Shown: positions 38,901 through 53,900 of the stretch, in pieces | How the letters are laid out: each line of letters begins with the position of its first letter | Position numbering within the stretch: position 1 is the first letter of the stretch | Assembly: GCA_016801885.1 (NCBI GenBank) | Contig: CM028888.1 | Span: 6,680,501-6,744,500 of the forward strand | DNA: 64,000 bases | Reading direction: 5' to 3' | Source: Toxotes chatareus | Taxonomy: Eukaryota; Chordata; Actinopteri; Toxotidae | Program-made: the position numbers and the translations under genes | The notes under the pieces: model-generated | Databases searched by the model: none | The model's input: only the letters and a program-made list of their open reading frames with translations | Told to the model about the DNA's origin: nothing

Positions 38901-41900
38901 CTTTTTTTGTTCGATTTTGACGCCTTACTATACTATGATGTTTTTTTTGACATTTTGAGGTCAAAAAATTTTGACTTTTTTGCCCAAAAAAAACGCCTTA
39001 CTATACTATGACGTTTTTTTTTATGACATTTTGAGGTCAAAAAAATTTGACTTTTTTTGCCCGAAAAAAAAAACCATACTATACTATGACGTTTTTTATG
39101 ACATTTTGAGGTCAAAAAATTTTTGACTTTTTTGGCCGATTTTGACGCCTTACTATACTATGACGTTTTTTATGACATTTTGAGGTCAAAAAAAATTTTG
39201 ACTTTTTTTGCCCGAAAAAAACGCCATACTATACTATGACGTTTTTTATGACATTTTGAGGTCAAAAAATTTTTTGACTTTTTTTTGCCGATTTTGACGC
39301 CTTACTATACTATGACGTTTTTTATGACATTTTGAGGTCAAAAAAATTTTGACTTTTTTTGGCCGATTTTGACGCCTTACTATACTATGACGTTTTTTAT
39401 GACATTTTGAGGTCAAAAAATTTTGACTTTTTTGTTCGAAAAAAACGCCATACTATACTATGACGTTTTTTATGACATTTTGAGGTCAAAAAAATTTTTG
39501 ACTTTTTTTGCCCGAAAAAACGCCGCCATACTATACTATGACGTTTTTTATGACATTTTGAGGTCAAAAAATTTTTGACTTTTTTTGCCGAAAAAAACGC
39601 CTATACTATACTATGACGTTTTTTATGACATTTTGAGGTCAAAAAAAATTTTGACTTTTTTTTGATTTTTGACGAAAAAACGCCTTTACTATACTATGAC
39701 GTTTTTTATGACATTTTGAGGTCAAAAATTTTTTTTGACTTTTTTTTTGCCCGAAAAAAACGCCATACTATACTATGACGTTTTTTATGACATTTTGAGG
39801 TCAAAAAATTTTTGACTTTTTTTGGCCGATTTTGACGCCTTACTATACTATGACGTTTTTTATGACATTTTGAGGTCAAAAAAATTTTGACTTTTTTTTC
39901 CGAAAAACGCTTACTATACTATACTATGACGTTTTTTTGATGACATTTTGAGGTCAAAAAAAATTTTGACTTTTTTGCCCGATTTTGACGCCTTATACTA
40001 TACTATGACGTTTTTTATGACATTTTGAGGTCAAAAAAAATTTTTTTGTTTTTTTCGAAAAAACGCCATACTATACTATGACGTTTTTATGACATTTTGA
40101 GGTCAAAAAAATTTTTGACTTTTTTTTGTCCGATTTTGACGCCTTACTATACTATGACGTTTTTTATGACATTTTGAGGTCAAAAAAATTTTGACTTTTT
40201 TTTTGTCCGAAAAAAACGCCATACTATACTATGACGTTTTTTATGACATTTTGAGGTCAAAAAATTTTTTTTGACTTTTTTTGTCCGATTTTGACGCCTT
40301 ACTATACTATGACGTTTTTTTATGACATTTTGAGGTCAAAAAAATTTTTGACTTTTTTTGTCCGATTTTGACGCCTTACTATACTATGACGCTTTTTATG
40401 ACATTTTGAGGTCAAAAAATTTTGACTTTTTTGTCCTGAAAAAAACGCCATACTATACTATACTATGACGTTTTTTATGACATTTTGAGGTCAAAAAATT
40501 TTTTGACTTTTTTTTGAAAATTTTGACGCGCTTTTACTATACTATGACGTTTTTTTATGACATTTTGAGGTCAAAAAATTTTTGACTTTTTGTCCGAAAA
40601 AAACGCCTATACTATACTATGACGTTTTTGATGACATTTTGAGGTCAAAAAATTTTTTGACTTTTTTTTGTCCGAAAAAACCCCATACTATACTATGACG
40701 TTTTTTATGACATTTTGAGGTCAAAAAATTTTTTGACTTTTTTTGTCCGAAAAAACGCCATACTATACTATGACGTTTTTTATGACATTTTGAGGTCAAA
40801 AAAATTTTTGACTTTTTTTTGTCCAAAAAACGCCTACTATACTATGACGCGTTTTTATGACATTTTGAGGTCAAAAAATTTTTTGACTTTTTTTTTCCGA
40901 TTTTGACGCCTTACTATACTATGACGTTTTTTATGACATTTTGAGGTCAAAAAATTTTTTGACTTTTTTTTGTCCGATTTTGACGCCTTACTATATACTA
41001 TGACGCTTTTTATGACATTTTGAGGTCAAAAAAATTTTGACTTTTTTGCCCGAAAAAACGCCTTACTATACTATGACGTTTTTTATGACATTTTGAGGTC
41101 AAAAAAATTTGACTTTTTTGTCGAAAAAACGCCTACTATACTATGACGTTTTTTTGAGGTGACATTTTGAGGTCAAAAAATTTTGACTTTTTTTTTGTTT
41201 TTGAAAAAAAAAACCTTACTATACTATGACGTTTTTTATGACATTTTGAGGTCAAAAAAATTTTTTGACTTTTTTTGCCGATTTTGACGCCTTTACTATA
41301 CTATGACGTTTTTTATGACATTTTGAGGTCAAAAAAAACTTTTGACTTTTTTTTGCCCGAAAAAACGCCATACTATACTATGACGTTTTTTATGACATTT
41401 TGAGGTCAAAAAATTTTGACTTTTTTTTTGTCCGAAAAAACGCCTTACTATACTATGACGTTTTTTATGACATTTTGAGGTCAAAAAATTTTTGACTTTT
41501 TTTTTTGAACCGAAAAACATTTTGAGGTCAAAAAATTTTACTATACTATGACGCTTTTACTATACTATGACGTTTTTTATGACATTTTGAGGTCAAAAAA
41601 AATTTTGACTTTTTTGTCCGAAAAAAACCATACTTACTATACTATGACGTTTTTTATGACATTTTGAGGTCAAAAAAATTTTTGACTTTTTTTTTGCCGA
41701 AAAAAACGCCTTACTATACTATGACGCTTTTTTATGACATTTTGAGGTCAAAAAATTTTGACTTTTTTGTCCGAAAAAACGCCATACTATACTATGACGT
41801 TTTTTATGACATTTTGAGGTCAAAAAAAATTTTGACTTTTTTGTCCGAAAAACGACGCCTTTTACTACTATACTATGACGTTTTTTATGACATTTTGAGG

Positions 41901-44900
41901 TCAAAAAATTTTTGACTTTTTTGTTGAAAAATTTGACGCTTACTATATATGACGCTTTTTTGATGATTTTGAGGTCAAAAATTTTTGACTTTTTTTGTTC
42001 AAAAAAAAACATACTATACTATGACGCTTTTATACTTTGAGGTCAAAAAATTTTGACTTTTTTGATTTTTGAGGTCAAAAAACTTGACGACTTTTGACAT
42101 TTTGAGGTCAAAAATTTTGACTTTTTTCCGAAAAAACCTTACTATACTATGACGTTTTTTATGACATTTTGAGGTCAAAAAATTTTTTGACTTTTTTTGT
42201 CCGAAAAAACGCCATACTATACTATGACGCTTTTTTTATGACATTTTGAGGTCAAAAAATTTTTGACTTTTTTTCCGAAAACGCCACGCCTTATACTATA
42301 CTATGACGTTTTTTATGACATTTTGAGGTCAAAAATTTTTTGACTTTTTTTTGCCCGATTTTGACGCCTTACTATACTATGACGTTTTTATGACATTTTG
42401 AGGTCAAAAATTTTTGACTTTTTTGTCGAAAAAAAACGCCTTACTATACTATGACGTTTTTTATGACATTTTGAGGTCAAAAAAATTTTGACTTTTTTTT
42501 CCGAAAAAACCTTACTATACTATGACGTTTTTTATGACATTTTGAGGTCAAAAAAAATTTGACTTTTTTGACGCTTTTTATGACCGAGGTCAAAAAAATT
42601 TGACGCCTTTTTGACTATACTATACTATGACTTTTTTATGATGATTTTGAGGTCAAAAAAATTGACTTTTTTTTTGTCCGATTTTGACGCCTTTACTATA
42701 CTATGACGTTTTTTTATGACATTTTGAGGTCAAAAAAATTTTGACTTTTTTTGGCCGAAAAAACGCCATACTATACTATGACGTTTTTTATGACATTTTG
42801 AGGTCAAAAAAATTTTTGACTTTTTTTTTTCGAAAAAACGCCTATACTATACTATGACGTTTTTTTGATGATTTTGAGGTCAAAAATTTTTTGACTTTTT
42901 TTTGTCCGAAAAACGCCTTTACTATACTATGACGTTTTTTTTATGACATTTTGAGGTCAAAAAACTTTTTTGACTTTTTTGGTGACGATTTTTGAGGCCT
43001 TTTTTGTATACTATGACGTTTTTTTTTATGATTTTGAGGGTCAAAAAAAATTTTTTGACTTTTTTGTCCGAAAAAACGCTTTACTATACTATGACGTTTT
43101 TTATGACATTTTGAGGTCAAAAAATTTTGACTTTTTTTTTGTCGAAAAAAACCTTACTATACTATGACGTTTTTTATGACATTTTGAGGTCAAAAAATTT
43201 TTGACTTTTTTGTCCGAAAAAACGCGCCTTTACTATACTATGACGTTTTTTATGACATTTTGAGGTCAAAAAATTTTTTGACTTTTTTTTGTCCGAAAAA
43301 AACGCCTTACTATACTATGACGCTTTTTATGACATTTTGAGGTCAAAAAAATTTGACTTTTTTTTGTCCGAAAAAACGCCATACTATACTATGACGTTTT
43401 TTATGACATTTTGAGGTCAAAAAATTTTTTGACTTTTTTTCCGAAAAACGCCCTTACTATACTATGACGTTTTTTATGACATTTTGAGGTCAAAAAAATT
43501 TTTTTTGACTTTTTTTGTCCGAAAAAACGCCATACTATACTATGACGTTTTTTTTATGACATTTTGAGGTCAAAAAAATTTTGACTTTTTTTGTCCCGAA
43601 AAAAACGCCTTACTATACTATGACGTTTTTGACATTTTGAGGTCAAAAAAATTTTTGAGGTTTTGGTCAAAACGCCATTTACTATGACTTTTTTTATGAC
43701 ATTTTGAGGTCAAAAAAAAATTTTGACTTTTTTGCCTTTTATACTATACTATACTACGATGACGTTTTTGATATTTTTTGAGGTCAAAAAAAATTTGACT
43801 TTTTTTGTTCGAAAAACGCCTTACTATACTATGACGTTTTTTGACATTTTGAGGTCAAAAAAAAATTTGACTTTTTTTTTCGAAAAAACGCCTTACTATA
43901 CTATGACGTTTTTTATGACATTTTGAGGTCAAAAAAATTTTGACTTTTTTTGTCGAAAAAACGCCATACTATACTATGACGTTTTTTTTATGACATTTTG
44001 AGGTCAAAAAAAAATTTTGACTTTTTTTTTGTCCGAAAAAACGCCTTACTATACTATGACGCTTTTTATGACATTTTGAGGTCAAAAAAATTTTGACTTT
44101 TTTGTCCAAAAAACGCCATACTATACTATGACGTTTTTTATGACATTTTGAGGTCAAAAAAAATTTTGACTTTTTTGTTTGACGCCATAATACGATTTTT
44201 TTATGACATACTATACTATTTTTTTGATTTTTTTGATTTTTGAGGTCAAAAAATTTTGACTTTTTGGTCAAAAAAAAACTTTTTTTTCCTTTAAAACTAT
44301 ATACTATGACGTTTTTTATGACATTTTGAGGTCAAAAAAATTTTTGACTTTTTTTGTCCGAAAAAAACGCCTTACTATACTATGACGTTTTTTTATGACA
44401 TTTTGAGGTCAAAAAAAACTTTGACTCTTTTTGTCCGAAAAAAACGCTTTACTATACTATGACGACGCGTTTTTATGATATTTTGAGGTCAAAAAAAATT
44501 TTGACTTTTTGTTCGAAAAAACGCCTTACTATACTATGACGTTTTTTATGACATTTTGAGGTCAAAAAATTTTTGACTTTTTTTGTCCGATTTTGACGCC
44601 TTACTATACTATGACGTTTTTTATGACATTTTGAGGTCAAAAAAAATTTGACTTTTTTTGTCCGAAAAAAACGCCTTACTATACTATGACGTTTTTTATG
44701 ACATTTTGAGGTCAAAAAAATTTTGACTTTTTTTGTCCGAAAAAAACGCCATACTATACTATGACGTATTTGACGCATTTTTATGACATTTTGAGGTCAA
44801 AAAAAACCATTTGACTTTTTTTTTGAGGTCAAAAACGCCTTTTTTGTCTATAAAACTATACTATACTATGACGCTTTTTTATGACATTTTGAGGTCAAAA

Positions 44901-47900
44901 AAATTTTGACTTTTTTTGTTCCGATTTTGACGCCTTACTATACTATACTATGATGATTTTTTATGACATTTTGAGGTCAAAATTTTTTTTACTTTTTTTG
45001 ACATTTTGAAAAAAAACTTTTTACTAAAAATACTACTATGACGTTTTTATGATGATTTTGAGGTCAAAAAATTTTGACTTTTTTTACCGATTTTGACGCC
45101 TTACTATACTATGACGTTTTTTTTTATGACATTTTGAGGTCAAAAAAATTTTGACTTTTTTGTTCCGAAAAAAACGCCTACTATACTATGACGTTTTTAT
45201 GACATTTTGAGGTCAAAAATTTTTTTGACTTTTTTGTCAAAAAAACGCCTTACTATACTATGACGTTTTGATGATTTTTGAGGTCAAAAAATTTTTTGAC
45301 TTTTTTGCCCGAAAAAACGCCATACTATACTATGACGTTTTTTATGACATTTTGAGGTCAAAAAATTTTTGACTTTTTTGTCCGATTTTGACGCCTATAC
45401 TATACTATGACGTTTTTTATGACATTTTGAGGTCAAAAAAATTTTTGACTTTTTTTTTCCGAAAAACGCCTTACTATACTATGACGTTTTTTATGACATT
45501 TTGAGGTCAAAAAAAAATTTTTGACTTTTTCAAAAAACGCCATACTATACTATGACGTTTTTTTATGACATTTTGAGGTCAAAAAATTTTTTGACTTTTT
45601 GAGGTCAAAAAACTTTTTTGTCCGAAAAAACGCATACTATACTATATGACGCTTTTTGACATTTTGAGGTCAAAAAAAAATTTTTTGACTTTTTGTCCGA
45701 AAAAAACGCCTATACTATACTATGACGTTTTTATGACATTTTGAGGTCAAAAATTTTTTGACTTTTTTTGTCCGAAAAAAACGCCTTACTATACTATGAC
45801 TTTTTTATGATATTTTGAGGTCAAAAAAAATTTTGACTTTTTTTGTCCAAAAAAACCGCCTACTATACTATGACGCTTTTTTATGACATTTTGAGGTCAA
45901 AAAATTTTTGACTTTTTTGTCAAAAAATTTTTTTGATGACATTTGAGGTCAAAAAAAATTTTTTTTTTTTTTGTCCGATACTATACTATACTATGACGCT
46001 TTTATGATATTTTGAGGTCAAAAAATTTTTGACTTTTTTGTCCGAAAAAAACGCCTTACTATACTATGACGCTTTTTTATGACATTTTGAGGTCAAAAAA
46101 ATTTTTGACTTTTTTGTCCCGATTTTGACGCCTTTACTATACTATGACGTTTTTTATGACATTTTGAGGTCAAAAAAAATTTTGACTTTTTTGTCCGAAA
46201 AACGCCATACTATACTATGACGACGTTTTTATGACATTTTGAGGTCAAAAAATTTTGACTTTTTTTGTCCGAAAAAACGCCTATACTATACTATGACGTT
46301 TTTTATGACATTTTGAGGTCAAAAAATTTTTGACTTTTTTTTCCGAAAAACGCCTTTACTATACTATGACGTTTTTTTTATGACATTTTGAGGTCAAAAA
46401 ATTTTTGACTTTTTTGTCCGATTTTTGACTTTTTTATACTATGACGCTTTTTTATGACATTTTGAGGTCAAAAAATTTTGACTTTTTTCCCAAAACTATA
46501 CTATACTATGACGTTTTTTTTTGACATTTTGAGGTCAAAAAAATTTTTGACTTTTTTGTTCCGAAAAACGCCATACTATACTATGACGTTTTTTATGACA
46601 TTTTGAGGTCAAAAATTTTTTGACTTTTTTTGTCCGAAAAAACGCCTATACTATACTATGACGTTTTTATGATGATTTTTTGAGGTCAAAAAAATTTTGA
46701 CTTTTTTTGTCCCGATTTGACGCCTTACTATACTATGACGCTTTTATGACATTTTGAGGTCAAAAAAATTTTGACTTTTTTTCGAAAAACGCCTTACTAT
46801 ACTATGACGCTTTTATGACATTTTGAGGTCAAAAAATTTTGACTTTTTTGTCCGAAAAAAACCATTTACTACTATATGACGTTTTTGATGATTTTTTGAG
46901 GTCAAAAAAATTTTGACTTTTTTCAAAAAAAAAACTATACTATGACGCTTTTTTATGACATTTTGAGGTCAAAAAATTTTTGACTTTTTTGGCCGAAAAA
47001 CGCCTTTTACTATACTATGATTTTTTTTATGACATTTTGAGGTCAAAAAATTTTGACTTTTTTGTTCGAAAAAACGCCTTACTATACTATGACGCTTTTA
47101 TGATATTTTGAGGTCAAAAAAATTTTTGACTTTTTTTGGCCGAAATGACGCCTTTACTATACTATGACGTTTTTATGATATTTTGAGGTCAAAAAATTTT
47201 GACTTTTTTTTTGACCAAAAAAACGCCTTACTATACTATGACGTTTTTTTTTTTATGACATTTTGAGGTCAAAAAAAAATTTTTGACTTTTTGTCCGAAA
47301 AAAAACGCCTTTACTATACTATGACGTTTTTATGACATTTTGAGGTCAAAAAAATTTTTGACTTTTTTGGCCGAAAAACGCCTTACTACTATACTATGAC
47401 GTTTTTTTATGACATTTTGAGGTCAAAAAAATTTTTGACTTTTTTTTCCGAAAAAACGCCTTACTATACTATGACGCTTTTTTTTGACATTTTGAGGTCA
47501 AAAAATTTTTGACTTTTTTTTTTTCGAAAAACGCCTTACTATACTATGACGTTTTTTTATGACATTTTGAGGTCAAAAAAATTTTGACTTTTTGTTCCGA
47601 AAAAACGCCTTACTATACTATGACGCTTTTTGATGATTTTGAGGTCAAAAAATTTTTTTGACTTTTTTTGTCCCAAAAAACGCCTTATACTATACTATGA
47701 CGTTTTTTTTTATGACATTTTGAGGTCAAAAAATTTTTGACTTTTTTTTTTTGAAAAAACGCCTTTACTATACTATGACGTTTTTTATGACATTTTGAGG
47801 TCAAAAAATTTTTTGACTTTTTTTTGTCCGATTTGACGCCTTACTATACTATGACGTTTTTTATGACATTTTGAGGTCAAAAAATTTTTGACTTTTTTTT

Positions 47901-50900
47901 ACCGATTTTGACGCCTTACTATACTATGACGTTTTTTTATGACATTTTGAGGTCAAAAAAATTTTGACTTTTTGTTTCGAAAACGCCATTATATACTATG
48001 ACGCTTTTTTATGACATTTTGAGGTCAAAAAAATTTTGACTTTTTTGTCAAAAAAAACGCCATACTATACTATGACGTTTTTGATATTTTGAGACAAAAA
48101 ATTTTTGACTTTTGAGGTCAAAAACTATTTTTTTATGACTTTTTGAGGTCAAAAAAAAAAACTTTTTTGTTCGATACTATACTATACTATGACGTTTTTA
48201 TGACATTTTGAGGTCAAAAAATTTTTGACTTTTTTTGTCCGAAAAACGCCATACTATACTATACTATGACGTTTTTTATGACATTTTGAGGTCAAAAAAT
48301 TTTGACTTTTTTGTCCGAAAAAACGCCTTACTATACTATACTATGACGTTTTTTTATGACATTTTGAGGTCAAAAAAATTTTTGACTTTTTTTGTCCGAT
48401 TTTGACGCCTACGCCTACTATACTATGACGCTTTTTTATGACATTTTGAGGTCAAAAAATTTTTTGACTTTTTTTCGAAAAAAAACGCCATACTATATAC
48501 TATGATGTTTTTTTATGACATTTTGAGGTCAAAAAATTTTTTTGACTTTTTTGTGCCGAAAAAACGCCTTACTATACTATGATGACGTTTTTTATGACAT
48601 TTTGAGGTCAAAAAAATTTTGACTTTTTTGACATTTTGAAAAAAAACGCCTATACTATACTATGACGCTTTTTTTATGACATTTTTTTTGGTCAAAAAAA
48701 ACCATTTTTTTTTTATGACTTTTTGGTCAAAAAAACGCCATAAAATACTACTATACTATGACGTTTTTTATGACATTTTGAGGTCAAAAAAAATTTTTGA
48801 CTTTTTTTTTTTCGAAAAAACGCCTTTACTATACTATGACGCTTTTTATGACATTTTGAGGTCAAAAAAAAATTTTTTGACTTTTTTTTCCGATTTTGAC
48901 GCCTATACTATACTATGACGACTTTTTTATGACATTTTGAGGTCAAAAAAATTTTTGACTTTTTTTGTCCGAAAAAAACGCCTACTACTATACTACTATG
49001 ACGTTTTTTATGACATTTTGAGGTCAAAAAAAATTTTGACTTTTTTTGTCCGAAAAACGCCATACTATACTATGACGCTTTTTTATGACATTTTGAGGTC
49101 AAAAAAAATTTTTTGACTTTTTTGTCCGATTTTGACGCCTTACTATACTATGACGTTTTTTATGACATTTTGAGGTCAAAAAATTTTGACTTTTTTTGGT
49201 CAAAAAAACGCCTTTACTATACTATGACGCTTTTTATGACATTTTGAGGTCAAAAAAAAAAAATTTTTGACTTTTTTTGTCCGAAAAAACGCCACGCCTA
49301 TACTATACTATTTATGACTTTTTTATGAAAATTTTGAGGTCAAAATGACGCTTTTTTGACTTTGAGGTTTTTTTTGACTTTTTGTCAAAAAAAAACCATA
49401 CTATACTATGACGTTTTTTTATGACATTTTGAGGTCAAAAAATTTTTTTGACTTTTTTTTGTTCGAAAAAACGCCATATACTATACTATGACGTTTTTAT
49501 GACATTTTGAGGTCAAAAAAAAATTTTGACTTTTTTGTTCGAAAAAAAAACGCCATATACTATACTATGACGTTTTTTATGACATTTTGAGGTCAAAAAA
49601 ATTTTGACTTTTTTTTTTGTTCGAAAAAAACGCCTTACTATACTATGACGTTTTTTATGACATTTTGAGGTCAAAAAAATTTTTGACTTTTTTTTGTCCG
49701 ATTTTGACGCCTTTACTATACTATGACGTTTTTTATGACATTTTGAGGTCAAAAAATTTTGACTTTTTTGGCCGAAAAAAACGCCTTACTATACTATGAC
49801 GATTTTTCAAAAAAAATTTTTGATTTTTTTCAACGCCATTTTGAGGTTTTATGAATTTTGAGGTCAAAAATTTTTTGACTTTTTGTTCAAAAAACGCCTA
49901 TACTATACTATGACGCTTTTTTGACATTTTGAGGTCAAAAAATTTTGACTTTTTTTTGGCCGAAAAACGCCTTTTTGACTATACTATACTATGACGTTTT
50001 TTATGACATTTTGAGGTCAAAAAAATTTTGACTTTTTTTTGTCCGATTTTGACGCCTTACTATACTATGACGTTTTTTATGACATTTTGAGGTCAAAAAA
50101 TTTTTTTTTGGTCGAAAAAACTTTTATACTATGACGTTTTTTTTATGACATTTTGAGGTCAAAAAAATTTTTGACTTTTTTGTCCGATTTTGACTATACT
50201 ATACTATGACGTTTTTTTATGACATTTTGAGGTCAAAAAAATTTTGACTTTTTTTTTCCGATTTTGACGCCTTTACTATACTATGACGTTTTTTTTATGA
50301 CATTTTGAGGTCAAAAAATTTTGACTTTTTTTTTGTCCGAAAAAAACGCCATACTATACTATGACGTTTTTTATGACATTTTGAGGTCAAAAAATTTTTG
50401 ACTTTTTTGTCCGAAAAACGCCTTATACTATACTATATGACGCTTTTTTATGACATTTTGAGGTCAAAAATTTTTTTGACTTTTTTGTCCGAAAAAAAAA
50501 CGCTTACTATACTATGACGTTTTTTTATGACATTTTGAGGTCAAAAAAATTTTGACTTTTTTGTCCGATTTTGACGCCTTTACTATACTATGACGCTTTT
50601 TATGACATTTTGAGGTCAAAAAAAATTTTGACTTTTTTTGTTCGAAAAAACGCCTTACTATACTATGACGTTTTTTTATGACATTTTGAGGTCAAAAAAA
50701 ATTTTGACTTTTTTTGCCCGAAAAAAACGCCATACTATACTATGACGTTTTTTTTATGACATTTTGAGGTCAAAAATTTTTTTGACTTTTTTTGTCCGAA
50801 AAAACGCGCTATACTATATGACGTTTTTTTTATGACATTTTGAGGTCAAAAAATTTTTTGACTTTTTTGTCCGAAAAAACGCCTTACTATACTATGACGT

Positions 50901-53900
50901 TTTTTATGACATTTTGAGGTCAAAAAATTTTTGACTTTTTTTGGTCGATTGCCGCCTAAAAAACGCCTTAAAATTTTTGACTTTATTTTATATACGTTTT
51001 TTGATTTTATGACATTTTGAGGTCAAAAAATTTTGACTTTTTTTGTCCGAAAAAAACGCCTTACTATACTATGACGTTTTTTTTATGACATTTTGAGGTC
51101 AAAAAAAATTTTGACTTTTTTTGTCCGATTTTGACGCCTTACTATACTATGACGTTTTTTATGACATTTTGAGGTCAAAAAAATTTTGACTTTTTGTCCC
51201 GAAAAAACGCCATACTATACTATGACGTTTTTTTATGACATTTTGAGGTCAAAAAAATTTTTTGACTTTTTTGTTCGAAAAAACGCCTTACTATACTATG
51301 ACGTTTTTTATGACATTTTGAGGTCAAAAAATTTTTGACTTTTTTGTTCCGAAAAAAACGCCATACTATACTATGACGCTTTTTGACTATGACGTTTTGA
51401 GGTCAAAAAAAATTTTGACTTTTTGTTCGAAAAAACGCCTTACTATACTATGACGTTTTTTATGACATTTTGAGGTCAAAAAAATTTTTGACTTTTTTTT
51501 CCCCGAAAAAAACGCCTTACTATACTATATGACGTTTTTTATGACATTTTGAGGTCAAAAAATTTTGACTTTTTTGGCCGAAAAAACGCCATACTATACT
51601 ATGACGTTTTTTATGACATTTTGAGGTCAAAAAAATTTTGACTTTTTTTTCGAAAAAAAAACGCCTTACTATACTATGACGTTTTTTATGACATTTTGAG
51701 GTCAAAAAATTTTTGACTTTTTTTTTGTCCGATTTTGACGCCTTTACTATACTATGACGTTTTTTATGACATTTTGAGGTCAAAAAAATTTTGACTTTTT
51801 TTGGCTGATTTTGACGCCTTACTATACTATGACGCTTTTTATGACATTTTGAGGTCAAAAAAATTTTTGACTTTTTTTGTTCAAAAAAACGCCATACTAT
51901 ACTATGACGTTTTTATGACATTTTGAGGTCAAAAAACTTTTTTGACTTTTTTTTTATGAAAAAAATTTTTTCATACTATACTATGACGTTTTTATACTAT
52001 GACGTTTTTTATGAGAGGTCAAAAAATTTTGACTTTTTTTTGCCCGAAAAAAACGCCATACTATACTATGACGTTTTTTTATGACATTTTGAGGTCAAAA
52101 AAATTTTGACTTTTTTTTGCCGATTTTGACGCCTTACTATACTATGACGTTTTTTATGACATTTTGAGGTCAAAAAATTTTTGACTTTTTGTTCAAAAAA
52201 CGCCTTACTATACTATACTATGACGCTTTTTATGACATTTTGAGGTCAAAAAATTTTTGACTTTTTTTTTGGCCGATTTTGACGCCTTTACTATACTATG
52301 ACGTTTTTTATGACATTTTGAGGTCAAAAAAATTTTGACTTTTTTTTTTTCCGATTTTGACGCCTTACTATACTATGACGTTTTTTATGACATTTTGAGG
52401 TCAAAAATTTTTGACTTTTTTTTCCGAAAAAACGCCTACATACTATACTATGACGTTTTTTATGACATTTTGAGGTCAAAAAATTTTTGACTTTTTGTTC
52501 GAAAAAAAACGCGCTATACTATACTATGATGACGTTTTTTATGACATTTTGAGGTCAAAAAAATTTTGACTTTTTTTTTAAATTTTGACGCCTTTACTAT
52601 ACTATGACGTTTTTTATGACATTTTGAGGTCAAAAAAAATTTGACTTTTTTATGTCCGATTTTGACGCCTTTTGACTATACTATGACGTTTTTTATGACA
52701 TTTTGAGGTCAAAAAATTTTTTGACTTTTGGCCGATTTTGACGCCTTACTATACTATGACGTTTTTTATGACATTTTGAGGTCAAAAATTTTTTGACTTT
52801 TTTTGTCCGAAAAACGCCTACTATACTATGACGTTTTTTATGACATTTTGAGGTCAAAAAAATTTTGACTTTTTTGGCCGATTTTGACGCCTTACTATAC
52901 TATTTTTATGACGTTTTTTATGACATTTTGAGGTCAAAAAAATACTATTGACTTTTTTTATCCGATTTTGACGCCTTACTATACTATGACGTTTTTTACG
53001 TTTTTTACATTTTTGAGGTCAAAAAAATTTTTGACTTTTTTTTGTCCGAAAAAAACGCCATACTATACTATGACGTTTTTTTATGACATTTTGAGGTCAA
53101 AAAATTTTGACTTTTTTTTCCCGAAAAACGCCATACTATACTATGACGTTTTTTTATGACATTTTGAGGTCAAAAATTTTTTTTGACTTTTTTTTGTCCA
53201 AAAAACGCCTTACTATACTATGACGCTTTTTTATGACATTTGAGGTCAAAAAATTTTTGACTTTTTTGTCCGATTTTTGACCATACTATACTACTATGAC
53301 GTTTTTTATGACATTTTGAGGTCAAAAAAATTTTTGACTTTTTTTTTATTTTGAAACGCCATACTATACTATGACGCGGTCAAAAAAATTTTTGACATTT
53401 TGAGGTCAAAAATTTTTGACTTTTTTTATGACATTTTGAGGTCAAAAAATTTTGACGCCTTTACGCCTATATACTATGACGTTTTTATGACATTTTGAGG
53501 TCAAAAAATTTTTTGACTTTTGTGTCGAAAAAACGCCTATACTATACTATGACGACGTTTTATGACATTTTGAGGTCAAAAAAAAATTGACTTTTTTTTT
53601 TATCGAAAAAACGCTTTACTATACTATGACGCTTTTTTATGACATTTTGAGGTCAAAAAAATTTTTGACTTTTTTTGTCCAAAAAACGCCTTACTATACT
53701 ATGACGTTTTTTATGACATTTTGAGGTCAAAAAAATTTTGACTTTTTTTTAATGATTTTGATGCGCTTACTATACTATACTATGACGTTTTTTATGACAT
53801 TTTGAGGTCAAAAAAATTTGACTTTTTTTTGTTCGAAAAAACGCCATATACTATACTATGACGTTTTTATGACATTTTGAGGTCAAAAAAATTTTTGACT

